A stretch of 43,859 nt of DNA from Nostoc sp. CHAB 5836. Its GTDB lineage: Bacteria; Cyanobacteriota; Cyanobacteriia; Cyanobacteriales; Nostocaceae. The stretch covers positions 1 to 43,859 of the forward strand of contig NZ_JAIVFV010000045.1 in assembly GCF_020829445.1 (NCBI RefSeq). Direction: 5' to 3'. The translations under genes were made by a program, and so were the position numbers. This document shows positions 28,744-37,252 of this stretch, piece after piece. Below the pieces are notes generated by a model. It made no database searches. It was not told the DNA's origin and saw only the letters and a list, made by a program, of their open reading frames with translations. Each line of letters starts with the position of its first letter. Positions within the stretch are counted from its first letter, which is position 1.

Positions 28744-29548
28744 GAATAGATGCTGTTTCGGATGCTAGAGTTACTCTTCGCTGGGAGTTATATGCAACTT
28801 CCAAAATTAGGGAATTAGGATCGTGCAGTTCAGCCATGATCAAGTTTGCTGAAGCTTCTGCATTTAATTTGGGACTCAGGTCGATTGCTCGGCAAAACAC
28901 TCCTTCCCACTCCAGATTGAGAGTTTTTGTAAGACCGAACAGACCACCACTAGTGGCGCTGAAGTCAATTGTTGCCCCTAGTCCAAACTCACCATCAAGA
29001 CGAGCAACAGTTATGAAACAACTACGTCCTGTTTGTGCTACTTGATTGAGCGATCGCTTTAAGTGCTTTGCTAAAAGAAATACACTCTTGAGGATGGACT
29101 TTTGAGATTTGGAATCACATAGCTGATGTTCAGGATCTAGATGGATGAAAGCTCCAATCAAACCATAAGTCTCTAAGATGATTGCCAGTTGCTGTTGCAG
29201 GTGTTGCTCACTAAAATCCGCAAGTACGATGCGATTCACTCCTTGCGGTAGAGGTGGGCGCTCCATCACAATAGATTTAGGAAAGCTAAGAACAACTACT
29301 CGCCAACCTCCCTCACTCAATAGTTTAGCTAATCTATTGGTGGTGAGGGAACCGTCATCTGTGAGCAGACAAGTATGAAACTCTGGTAGGGGAAATTGCC
29401 AGAAATCAGGTATAGGTAGAGGTATGAGTTTGACCAAACAGCGCCGAATATGGTGATTTATTTGAAGTTCCTGGTTATCAGACCAAGCTGAGGCATTTTT
29501 TTTTAGCCTCTGCGATCTTTGTCCCCAAGTAGGCACTAATCTTGCCAA
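28739..29548 (-). CDS. PfaA-type ketoreductase structural half, probable frameshifted end of the HglE-like gene
   Basis: The frame encodes up to 269 residues, but the only upstream start is a TTG within the ACP region of the preceding gene, with no ribosome site. From about residue 55 it matches the PfaA KR structural subdomain: LLTDDGSLTTNRLAKLLSEG, GAFIHLDPE, FLLAKHLK, FITVARLDG, then GGLFGLTKTLNLEWEGVFCRAIDL and RVTLA. It overlaps the 3' end of the HglE-like frame by 71 bases. Changing the run of nine A at 29496-29504 to eight would join the two frames into one KS-AT-ACP-KR(half) protein. It ends with a stop supplied by a repeat element. I read it as the natural extension of the upstream protein, made only by slippage or lost by mutation, or split by a sequencing error. 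Confidence 0.75.
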   Translation of the reverse strand: MARLVPTWGQRSQRLKKNASAWSDNQELQINHHIRRCLVKLIPLPIPDFWQFPLPEFHTCLLTDDGSLTTNRLAKLLSEGGWRVVVLSFPKSIVMERPPLPQGVNRIVLADFSEQHLQQQLAIILETYGLIGAFIHLDPEHQLCDSKSQKSILKSVFLLAKHLKRSLNQVAQTGRSCFITVARLDGEFGLGATIDFSATSGGLFGLTKTLNLEWEGVFCRAIDLSPKLNAEASANLIMAELHDPNSLILEVAYNSQRRVTLASETASIP

Positions 29549-32500
29549 TTGTTCGCTGTTCTCCTAATTCCTCTGGACTCAACTTGGGCAAATTAGGGAA
29601 TAAATCCTGCATTGCACCGATAATTTCGGCCCTTTTAATTGAGTCAATTCCCAAATCTGCTTCTAAGTGCATTTCCGTCTCTAACATCTCTGTTGGATAA
29701 CCTGTTTTATCACTGATCACACTCAACAAAGACTCGGTTATAGAAGCATTATAGTTAGGCTCTGCTTCTATAGATGAATTTTCTTGTCTAGTGGGTAATG
29801 CAGTAGTTAGATGATTGACTGAATTAGTTGGTGTTTGGGTAACTGGTGTGGTAGATACCAAAGTATTGACAGGAGTTTCTAGTATAGGTGTCTGAGCAAC
29901 AGAAGTAATTTCTGGCTGGACAACTGGCGTAGTAAATGCCAAAGTATTTGCCGGAATCTGTTGTTGAGTTTCTAATGTTGGTGCTTGAGTAACAACAGAG
30001 GTAGCCTGTAGTTCAGCAGTTAATGTCTTTTCAGCAGTTGAACTCATGCACTGATGGTTGGTATTAGTACTTCCTAATAGCACACGATATTGTTCCTGCA
30101 TCAGTTGGAAAAAGCATTGAGAGGATTGTGCTTGACTCTTGAGATATTGATCATGCACCCGCAGAATTTCTGACTGATGGTTATAAAACTGGAGCAAAAT
30201 CTTTTCTAAATAAGTACCTACAACAGGAAAGGTATTATGAGCGGATTGGGAAATAGGTTGCATCATCTCTTTGGACTCAATGTAAGGAATAATAAAGGAC
30301 AAATCTGAAGTATTAGCAGTGTCTATTAAACTATGTGCAGATGGCACAGACATAAATTCGGTTGGAGTCACATCTGTATTAACAGTTATAGGTTCTAGGA
30401 AAGAAACATCTGCGTTGGCAATTGGTTCTGGTAGCGTAACATTGATGGGAACATTTGGAGGTTCTAGAAAATTTACATTTGTGTTGCCAGTTGTGGCTGT
30501 CGGTGAAACTAATTTAGTAGCTGTTTCCGGTTGATTGACTATCTCTGGCTGTATCTTGTGACCATCTTGCAAAGCTTTTTCAAAAGCAGCTTTTGTTTTC
30601 TCACTGACATAGTTACAACCCTTAAGAGTTATATTCAGCCGATTATTTTTTGCAACTTCAGAAGATAGAGGCTCAAACTGATAAGGATCAAGATTTTGTA
30701 AAAATAAACCAGCTACACGTAGTTGTATAACTGCCTGCCGCATTTGGAGATCGCTATCTTTTTCCCGACTGGGATTTAGGGCGATCGCTAGATGAGGGCG
30801 ATCGCCAAGGGTAGCTTTCACAAAATTGGTAAGGATTTGTCTGGGGCCAATTTCCACGAAGCAATAACCACCAGCAGCATAGAGATTCTCTATTTCTTGT
30901 TCAAACAGTACTGACTGAAGAAGATGCCCTTGAAGGGTTTTTTGAATGCTCTCAGGCTCGGTTGAGTAAGCTTTGCCACTGGTATTGGAATAGACGGGAA
31001 TTTTTGGGCTGTGGAAGGCGATGGCCTGAATGGCTTCGGCAAAGGGTTGGCAAGCATGACTGACGAAACGGGTGTGAAATGCGGCTGATACGGGTAGTGG
31101 AGTCACAGAATAACCGCGTTTGCTCAGAATTTGTTGGATAGTAGTAATTTCTGGCTTTGCCCCTGATAGCACAACCTGATTTGGAGAATTGAAGTTGGCA
31201 ACATTAAGATGAGATAAACCCTTGATTATTTCTGGAATTTGCCGAATCTCTCCATTTACAGCCAGCATACTTCCAGCATCACAATCAGGATCATTTTTTG
31301 GGGTACTCATTGCTTGACCTCTAGCTTTAACTAGGTAGAAGTAATCTGGATCACTCAAAACCCCAGCAGCCCAGAGAGCCGTTAATTCTCCAAAGCTATG
31401 CCCCATGACAAAATCTGCTTTGAATCCGGCCTGTTGGAGGATTTTATATAAACCCACACTAAAAGCGCCGATCGCAGGTTGAGCATTTTCAGTCCGTTGC
31501 AAAGCTTCAATCTGGCTAGCTTTTTGATTACTGTCAAATGTCGGGTGAGGGAAAACAACTTGAGAAACTGGTTGTAAACCATTTTGAACAAAGAGGTCAT
31601 CCAGAGATTTGTAGGCTTGGCGCAGAGCAGGGAAGTTAATGGCTAATTTACTACCCATATTTAAATATTGAGACCCTTGTCCTGGAAACATAGCCACCAC
31701 TTTACCTTCCAGAGACATACCTACCTTGCGGTAGTAGACCCCACGAGGATGTTCCCAAGTTTCTGCTTGCGGTTGTTTTTGGAGCTGCTTAATCGCAATC
31801 TGTAGTAATTCACTAGCTTCTAGTTGGGATAAAGCTACAAACCCCACTCTTGCTGTCGCCAAAGGGATATCTGAAAACTTACAGAGGTTAATTAGTTCTT
31901 GATAGTATTGATTGTCAGTGGCGGATTCTAACTGTGACTTTGCATCCTCACATTTAGCCAACAACTGCTCTGGAGTATCAGCCCAAAGTAGAACTGACTG
32001 GGGAGCGTTGTGCAAACGATGAGCAAAGTTTTGTTCGCTGTTATATTCTTCTAGGACTACATGATAATTGGTGCCACCAAAACCAAATGAACTCACTCCG
32101 GCTCGTCTGGGTGTGTCTGCATCTAGTTGGAACCAGGGTCTAACCTCTGTATTTAGGTAAAATGGAGAGTTTTCGATTCCAAACTTAGGATTCGGATTAG
32201 TAATGTTAATAGTGGGCGGTAGTACTTTATGATAGAGAGCCAGCGCCGCTTTAATCAGACTCGCAGAACCCGCAGCAGCTTTAGTATGTCCAATCTGAGA
32301 TTTGACACTCCCTAGTGCAATATGCTCTTTTTGAAGGTTGTTCTCACTGAAAATTTTATTTAAGGCTGTAAACTCGCATAAGTCACCAACTGGGGTTCCC
32401 GTACCATGCGCTTCGATCAGGCCAATACTCGTGGGAGAAAAACCTGCATCTTCATATGCACGTTGTAATGTCCTGGTTTGCCCTTCTGGACGAGGGGCGT

Positions 32501-33485
32501 AGATGCTTTTATATTTCCCATCACTACCAGTACCCATACCTTTGATGACTGCATAAATGCGATCGCCGTCTCGCTCTGCATCTTCAAGGCGTTTCAGCAC
32601 CAACATCCCAATACCTTCACCAACCATCATCCCATCCGACTCGGCATCGAAAGGATTCAAATAATCTTTTTTAGATGAGGCTGGTGTTTTGCTAAAACAC
32701 ATATAGTTGAAAATAGAGTTATCAGTCTCTACCCCACCGGTGATCATCATGTCACATCGACGCTCAGTTAACTCGCTGATGGACATCTTCAGGGCGGTTA
32801 GGGAACTGGCACAGGCTGCATCTACTATGCAGTTCATTCCTCCTAAATCTAGACGGTTGGCAATCCGTCCAGAAACTACATTGGCGAGCCAACCTGGAAA
32901 GGAATTTTCTTCCCAACCTACATAAGCCAGCTTCATTTTCTCGATGACTTTCTGGGTATCTTGATCGGACATTCCACTGCTTTTGAGAACTTTTTCCCAA
33001 ACAGGATATTGCAATCGAGTAGTCAAAGGGACGATTAATTGCATACATCCCCCAATCACACCCAAGACTACGCCGGTGCGTTGGCGAAGCTGATCGTGGA
33101 TATCGCTACTAAAGTTTTTCGACTCCCCGTAACCGGCATCTTCCATCGCAGCTTTCGCCACAACTAATGATAATAACTGGGCAATATCAGTTACTTCCAA
33201 AATATTTGGAGGCAGCCCAAACTCCAGAGGATTAAAATCCATGTCTGGGATGAATCCACCCCGCTTACAGTAGGTTTTATCAGGAGATGTGGGATCTGGG
33301 TCGTAGTAGTCGTCTATATTCCAGCGAGAAGTAGGAATATCAGTAATACAATCGACTTTGCCAATAATGTTATCCCAATATTCCTGCAAGTTTTTAGCTT
33401 TGGGAAATAAAGCAGACATACCTATAATGGCAATTGGAACTCGTTGCAGTTGACTATGCAATTGCTCTTGACTTTGAGCGTCCAT
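29478..33485 (-). CDS. PfaA/HglE-like polyketide (lipid) synthase, KS-AT-ACP
   Basis: About 1335 residues from the ATG at 33485; a GTG at 33539 would add 18 residues. The KS (about 17-470) has DAACASSL with Cys near 225, EAHGTGT and QIGH, with the GGVETDNSIFNYMCFSKTPA block of PUFA/HGL synthases. The AT (about 590-890) has FPGQGSQ, GHSFGE near 695 and AAFHT. A long Thr/Pro/Val-rich linker (about 1000-1240) leads to one ACP with DLGIDSIKRAEI near 1278, the typical PfaA carrier motif. PfaA proteins usually have several ACPs and a KR after them; here the frame stops in KKKCLSLV and the KR half lies in another frame. It is the first gene of the cluster, and I infer that it makes the starter acyl chain iteratively on malonyl units. 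Confidence 0.93.
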   Translation of the reverse strand: MDAQSQEQLHSQLQRVPIAIIGMSALFPKAKNLQEYWDNIIGKVDCITDIPTSRWNIDDYYDPDPTSPDKTYCKRGGFIPDMDFNPLEFGLPPNILEVTDIAQLLSLVVAKAAMEDAGYGESKNFSSDIHDQLRQRTGVVLGVIGGCMQLIVPLTTRLQYPVWEKVLKSSGMSDQDTQKVIEKMKLAYVGWEENSFPGWLANVVSGRIANRLDLGGMNCIVDAACASSLTALKMSISELTERRCDMMITGGVETDNSIFNYMCFSKTPASSKKDYLNPFDAESDGMMVGEGIGMLVLKRLEDAERDGDRIYAVIKGMGTGSDGKYKSIYAPRPEGQTRTLQRAYEDAGFSPTSIGLIEAHGTGTPVGDLCEFTALNKIFSENNLQKEHIALGSVKSQIGHTKAAAGSASLIKAALALYHKVLPPTINITNPNPKFGIENSPFYLNTEVRPWFQLDADTPRRAGVSSFGFGGTNYHVVLEEYNSEQNFAHRLHNAPQSVLLWADTPEQLLAKCEDAKSQLESATDNQYYQELINLCKFSDIPLATARVGFVALSQLEASELLQIAIKQLQKQPQAETWEHPRGVYYRKVGMSLEGKVVAMFPGQGSQYLNMGSKLAINFPALRQAYKSLDDLFVQNGLQPVSQVVFPHPTFDSNQKASQIEALQRTENAQPAIGAFSVGLYKILQQAGFKADFVMGHSFGELTALWAAGVLSDPDYFYLVKARGQAMSTPKNDPDCDAGSMLAVNGEIRQIPEIIKGLSHLNVANFNSPNQVVLSGAKPEITTIQQILSKRGYSVTPLPVSAAFHTRFVSHACQPFAEAIQAIAFHSPKIPVYSNTSGKAYSTEPESIQKTLQGHLLQSVLFEQEIENLYAAGGYCFVEIGPRQILTNFVKATLGDRPHLAIALNPSREKDSDLQMRQAVIQLRVAGLFLQNLDPYQFEPLSSEVAKNNRLNITLKGCNYVSEKTKAAFEKALQDGHKIQPEIVNQPETATKLVSPTATTGNTNVNFLEPPNVPINVTLPEPIANADVSFLEPITVNTDVTPTEFMSVPSAHSLIDTANTSDLSFIIPYIESKEMMQPISQSAHNTFPVVGTYLEKILLQFYNHQSEILRVHDQYLKSQAQSSQCFFQLMQEQYRVLLGSTNTNHQCMSSTAEKTLTAELQATSVVTQAPTLETQQQIPANTLAFTTPVVQPEITSVAQTPILETPVNTLVSTTPVTQTPTNSVNHLTTALPTRQENSSIEAEPNYNASITESLLSVISDKTGYPTEMLETEMHLEADLGIDSIKRAEIIGAMQDLFPNLPKLSPEELGEQRTIGKISAYLGTKIAEAKKKCLSLV
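29496..29504 (-). other. Run of nine A (coding strand) at the frame junction
   Basis: On the coding strand GCT is followed by nine A and then TGCCTC. The upstream frame reads GCT AAA AAA AAA TGC and stops six codons later. The KR frame downstream needs eight A (or eleven). Runs of nine A are known sites of RNA polymerase slippage and of indel mutation. Confidence 0.8.
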
Positions 33486-33682
33486 ATAAGTTATTTTTTT
33501 TCCCAAAGAATTATTTTGATCCACTTTGAAAAACTCCACTCGGCTTTCAGATTTAATTCAATAGCAACCATCAAGCTGAAACTTAGCAAACTTATGACAA
33601 TAGACTGTGCTTGTGGTTTACATAAAAATCGGGATTTCATCGTTAGTTAAGTAGTACTTTGCCAAGCTAATTTTGAAGGTTT

Positions 33683-33735
33683 GTAGTAAGCGCAAAACGT
33701 GCTTAACAAATAAGGACTAAAGTCCTAACTAGGAA
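33683..33735. repeat. GTAGTAAG double-hairpin repeat, diverged copy
   Basis: It has GTAGTAAGCGC...GTGCTTA and AGGACTAAAGTCCT, a diverged copy of the repeats at 8587, 19773 and 42822. Non-coding, about 200 bases upstream of the HglE-like start. Confidence 0.6.
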
Positions 33736-34197
33736 CTTGCTTACTCATCAATTTAAAGTTGACAAATTAGTAGATCTCCATGATAAAACCCATGTATCGC
33801 AGCAACGCTCTAAGAATGAGATCAGGAATTTATGATTTGATTAATATTCAGAGGTTGACTCATGTTTTATGCAAATTTCAGCATTAAATCTTCTAGTTCA
33901 ACAATACCTTTGCCAAAATTAGAGGGTTAGAGCTAGACAGAAAAAGCTAAATTATATATGCGGCAAGTGTTTCAGGCTTTGGAATTGAGGTTTAAACATT
34001 CTAGATGGATCCTCTCCTTGTTGAGTAATATCATGTCCGGGAGTGTAACCATAATAAAATAATCTTAGAGCCTTTGCGCCTTAGCGTCTTTGCGTGAGTT
34101 TTATTATGGGTGTGTAAGCGGACATGATATAACATCTCGAACATAGTGGACTTTATTAACATACCTGACTTTTCACGTTATGTGGAAAAGTCTACCA

Positions 34198-34355
34198 AAA
34201 ACCTAACCCCCTTCCCGATGCGGGAAGGGGGCAATACACTTCGGTTAAGCATTTCCTCCTTCTCTTTCTCTCTTCTCTCTGTGTTCTCTGCGCCTCTGTG
34301 GTTCGTAAAAAAAAAAGAGTTTCAGCCCTTTTGTGAACCGTATTGGGTTAGGGGG
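34198..34355. repeat. Hairpin repeat split by a CAATAC-type element (34232-34345)
   Basis: The host hairpin has a left arm CCTAACCCCCTTCCC and a right arm GGGAAGGGGGTTAGG. The right arm is interrupted after GGGAAGGGG by an element beginning CAATACACTTCGGTTAAG and ending in GAACCGTATTG, after which GTTAGG continues. The inserted element includes the TCTGCGCCTCTGTGGTTCGT motif. This is an insertion into an older repeat. Confidence 0.75.
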
Positions 34356-34489
34356 GATCTTCGAGTTTGAAACCCTACCCCTAGTGGGTGGCTTATTTCC
34401 CTGTTAACAAGTTCCGCGGGTTTAAGTCCCCCGGTTCTGTAACCGATAAGTTTTGTATCGGGGTTTAAATCCCCATTACAAAACAAAAT

Positions 34490-34510
34490 TTACGAATTAC
34501 GAATTACGAA
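34490..34510. repeat. Heptamer tandem repeat TTACGAA x3
   Basis: Three perfect copies of TTACGAA. The reverse-complement unit TTCGTAA occurs four times at 41580-41607. Short heptamer repeats of this kind are common in Nostoc-like genomes. Confidence 0.8.
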
Positions 34511-34576
34511 TTATTTTAAGAGTTCCCTTTCATTTATTGAAAGTCCCTAACCCGCAACTTGGGTTCATAAGAAATT

Positions 34577-36718
34577 CTACAACAAATTAGCAGCAGCAAC
34601 ATTAACTAATGAATCAGAATGAGTAATTGGCAAGTCGCCCAATAGTTGCCAGAAAAATACTCCACCTAGACCTTGTTCTTCAACATAATTAACTTTTCCG
34701 AGGACTGATTGTTTATCTTCGTAGGTACTAAACTCTTGTTTTTCAGAATTATAAATATAGGGAACTTTGGCACTATCATCCCAGTAATATTTATATCCAT
34801 TTGTCCCAACTTGATCATGGAGATCTCTATACAAAAGTGGATCATTAACTGGGGTAGCACTCTGAAACAATCCATCATTGTTAGAACCAGGTTTCACTCC
34901 CGTCCAAGTGGGACTATAAAGAGGAACTCCTAAGACAATATCCTTAGCTTCAACACCAGCACTCAAATACTTTTTAACTGACCAGTCAGCGTTGAGTTTG
35001 TCGCTGTTATATGATTGATCGCTGCTACTTTTATACAAAGGAGCTTGATGATTGGTTGTGTTTTCCCAACTACCGTGGTAGTCATAGGTCATTACGTTGA
35101 TAAAGTCAACATATTCAGAAGTCGTTTTCAAAACAGTTGAGTTTAAATCGTAAGGAGCATCAGCGTAATCTGATGGAGACAATTGATAGGGAGAAGCAGA
35201 AAGGGCGGTAGTCAAGAGATATTTTTTTCCATCTGTAGTAGATGCGTTATTGAGTTGTTGACGTAGCTCACCGAGCAATTGAGTGTAATTACTATTCTCC
35301 TCTTTCTTAGGAAATTCCCAATTAATATCGATGCCATCGAAACCATTACTTTTCATAAAATTGATGGCAGACTGGGCGAAGAATATCCTAGATTGTGCTG
35401 TAGAAGCTGCTGAGGAAAAATCATTTTCTCCTGCACCACCGATAGAAACAAGGATTTTGAGCTTGGGATTTTGAGCTTGGAGAGATTTTAGTACATTGAT
35501 GTCACCATCCTGACCATCTTCACTCAGTTTAACGTTACCTTGTGTATCGACATCTGCAAAGGCATAGAACAAATGTGTCAGCTTATTAACCGGAATAGTT
35601 GCAGGATTAGTGGTACTACTAATACCCCAGGAAGGTAAGTAACCAGCTACAATATACTGATTATTCATTGGAGGTGATGTTGTCTGATTATTAGCTAAAG
35701 CTACATAAGTTCCATCTTGAGCAAAACCAATAATATCAGCTTTGCCATCACCATTCACATCACCAAGCTGGCGTGGCTTTTGGTCAAAACTATTCCATCC
35801 TCCTTTATTAACAGTAAAATCATCATTTTTCGCTACAGATGTCGAGCCAAAAGTTCCATTGCTTTGACCAAGAGCGACAGAAACATTATCATATCCAAAG
35901 CCAACAATGTCTGCACGACCATCACCATTCACATCAGCGAGTTGACGCGGATACTTGTCAAAACTATTCCATCCTCCTTTATTAACAGTAAAATCATCAT
36001 TTTTCGCTACAGATGTCGAGCCAAAAGTTCCATTGCTTTGACCAAGAGCGACAGAGACATTATCATATCCAAAGCCAACAATGTCTGCACGACCATCACC
36101 ATTCACATCAGCGAGTTGACGCGGATACTTGTCAAAGCTAGTCCATCCTCCTTTATTAACAGTAAAATCATCATTTTTCGCTACAGATGTCGAGCCAAAA
36201 GTTCCATTGCTTTGACCAAGAGAGACAGAGACATTATCATATCCAAAGCCAACAATATCTGCACGACCATCACCATTGACATCGGCCAGTTGACGCGGAT
36301 ATTTGTCAAAGCTAGTCCATCGTCCTTTATTAACAGTAAAATTATCATTTATGCCTGTAAAAGCTTGACCAAAAGTTCCATTGCTTTGACCTAAAGATAC
36401 ATAAACAGCATTAGTTGCAAAACCGACAATATCTGCGCGACCATCACCATTGACATCAGCGAGTTGACGGGGATATTTGTTAAAGCTAGTCCATCCTCCT
36501 TTCTTGGCAGTAAAATTATCCTTTCTGGCTATAAAAGCATGACTAAAAGTTCCATTATTTTTACCCAAAGATACATAAACAGCATCACAGCCAAAACCAA
36601 CAATATCAGTTCGTCCATCACCGTTGACATCAGCAACTTGGCGGGGAAATTTACCAAAATTAGTCCATTTTTGCAAAAGGCTAAACTTGTTGAGAGCTAA
36701 CTTTTTTGTTCCGTACAT
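34577..36718 (-). CDS. GH18 chitinase-like protein with six FG-GAP/VCBS repeats
   Basis: A 713-residue protein. Residues about 15-345 contain six repeats with a 58-residue period, each with a PRQ(L/V)ADVNGDGRxD calcium-binding type loop and VxLGxxNGTF. Residues about 356-705 form a glycoside hydrolase family 18 barrel: GYLPSWG near 358, ILVSIGGAGE, then DGIDINWEFP near 463, VMTYDYHG and the late GGVFFWQL. The family motif is DxxDxDxE; here the third Asp is Asn, which may lower or change activity. There is no signal peptide in the frame as called, and no Shine-Dalgarno before the ATG. An in-frame small ORF with a secretion-like start lies just upstream behind three stops. The likely role is extracellular or surface glycan binding or hydrolysis. 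It is not an obvious part of the PKS cluster. Confidence 0.9.
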   Translation of the reverse strand: MYGTKKLALNKFSLLQKWTNFGKFPRQVADVNGDGRTDIVGFGCDAVYVSLGKNNGTFSHAFIARKDNFTAKKGGWTSFNKYPRQLADVNGDGRADIVGFATNAVYVSLGQSNGTFGQAFTGINDNFTVNKGRWTSFDKYPRQLADVNGDGRADIVGFGYDNVSVSLGQSNGTFGSTSVAKNDDFTVNKGGWTSFDKYPRQLADVNGDGRADIVGFGYDNVSVALGQSNGTFGSTSVAKNDDFTVNKGGWNSFDKYPRQLADVNGDGRADIVGFGYDNVSVALGQSNGTFGSTSVAKNDDFTVNKGGWNSFDQKPRQLGDVNGDGKADIIGFAQDGTYVALANNQTTSPPMNNQYIVAGYLPSWGISSTTNPATIPVNKLTHLFYAFADVDTQGNVKLSEDGQDGDINVLKSLQAQNPKLKILVSIGGAGENDFSSAASTAQSRIFFAQSAINFMKSNGFDGIDINWEFPKKEENSNYTQLLGELRQQLNNASTTDGKKYLLTTALSASPYQLSPSDYADAPYDLNSTVLKTTSEYVDFINVMTYDYHGSWENTTNHQAPLYKSSSDQSYNSDKLNADWSVKKYLSAGVEAKDIVLGVPLYSPTWTGVKPGSNNDGLFQSATPVNDPLLYRDLHDQVGTNGYKYYWDDSAKVPYIYNSEKQEFSTYEDKQSVLGKVNYVEEQGLGGVFFWQLLGDLPITHSDSLVNVAAANLL
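35690..36690. repeat. Six tandem 174-bp repeats inside the GH18 gene
   Basis: The anchor ATCACC recurs at 35747, 35921, 36095, 36269, 36443 and 36617, exactly 174 bases apart. The copies between about 35770 and 36270 are almost identical at base level while the outer ones are diverged, showing recent expansion in the middle of the array. Each unit encodes one FG-GAP/VCBS-type repeat. Confidence 0.9.
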
Positions 36719-36751
36719 GGTGATAACAATGCTCGATTAAAAAACTTATGA

Positions 36752-36898
36752 TCATTGCACTACGTGAGATGCACCAATAGATGCGTACTTATTCTCTTCT
36801 GAAAAACGATTTTCAGGAGACATGGAGTCATGTAATACAATGTTAGTATTTATACAAAAAGCAAATAAAAGAAATTTTTTTAAGCTTGGAAAAGACAT
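36752..36898 (-). CDS. Small ORF, 48 residues, secretion-like N-terminus
   Basis: An ATG at 36898 is preceded by AAAGGAGTATAAA, one of the best ribosome sites in the window. The peptide starts MSFPSLKKFLLFAFCINTN, a basic then hydrophobic stretch like a signal peptide, followed by a polar tail (SPENRFSEENKYASIGASH). It ends with TGA at 36752. It is in the same frame as the GH18 gene that starts at 36718, but three stop codons separate them. It could be a small secreted peptide, a translated leader, or the remains of the GH18 signal peptide. I do not recognise a family. Confidence 0.5.
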   Translation of the reverse strand: MSFPSLKKFLLFAFCINTNIVLHDSMSPENRFSEENKYASIGASHVVQ

Positions 36899-37252
36899 TT
36901 TATACTCCTTTGGTAGTAGTTAATGGTACGCGTAAGTTCTCTTCAACCCATACCAGTATCTTTATGCTATGTTGTGAATCATACAAGAGGATAAAGTCAG
37001 ATGTTTATTAATTAATTAGGAATACTCAAAAATAAAAAATAGGTAAAAGTCAGGTAAAGTCAGTTAATGAATGAAAATACTATAATTCTTGTCTAGGAGT
37101 GTTAGAGAATATAGCGGTTATCGGTAAGCGTGAAATACAATTTTGACCTCACTTCCATTCCTCTATTCTTTAAGGAGAGAGGCATAAATTATTGATATGA
37201 CTGTATATAAAATTAAAACCAAATATGTTGGAAAATGTAAAGGACAGCCTTG
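36899..37252. other. Divergent intergenic region
   Basis: It separates the leftward small ORF/GH18 genes from the rightward CHASE2 gene, so it must hold both promoters. It is AT-rich. I see no repeat or operator I can support. Confidence 0.5.

Larger units (their letters stand above)
33486..34576. other. Long gap with repeats, probable promoter region of the cluster
   Basis: No convincing coding frame was found. The half near 33490-34000 is AT-rich and must contain the promoter for the leftward cluster, but I could not pick -35/-10 boxes with confidence. It contains the GTAGTAAG-type repeat at 33683-33735, the nested repeat at 34198-34355, a GGGGTTTAAATCCCC-type hairpin near 34459, and short heptamer repeats at 34490-34510. 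Confidence 0.6.

Noticed and set aside
35717-36394. Long plus-strand reading frame of 225 codons with repeated IFRYRCRAKSS units
   Set aside because: It is the complement of the 174-bp repeat array of the GH18 gene. A repeat length divisible by three keeps an antisense frame open; there is no ribosome site and no known fold.
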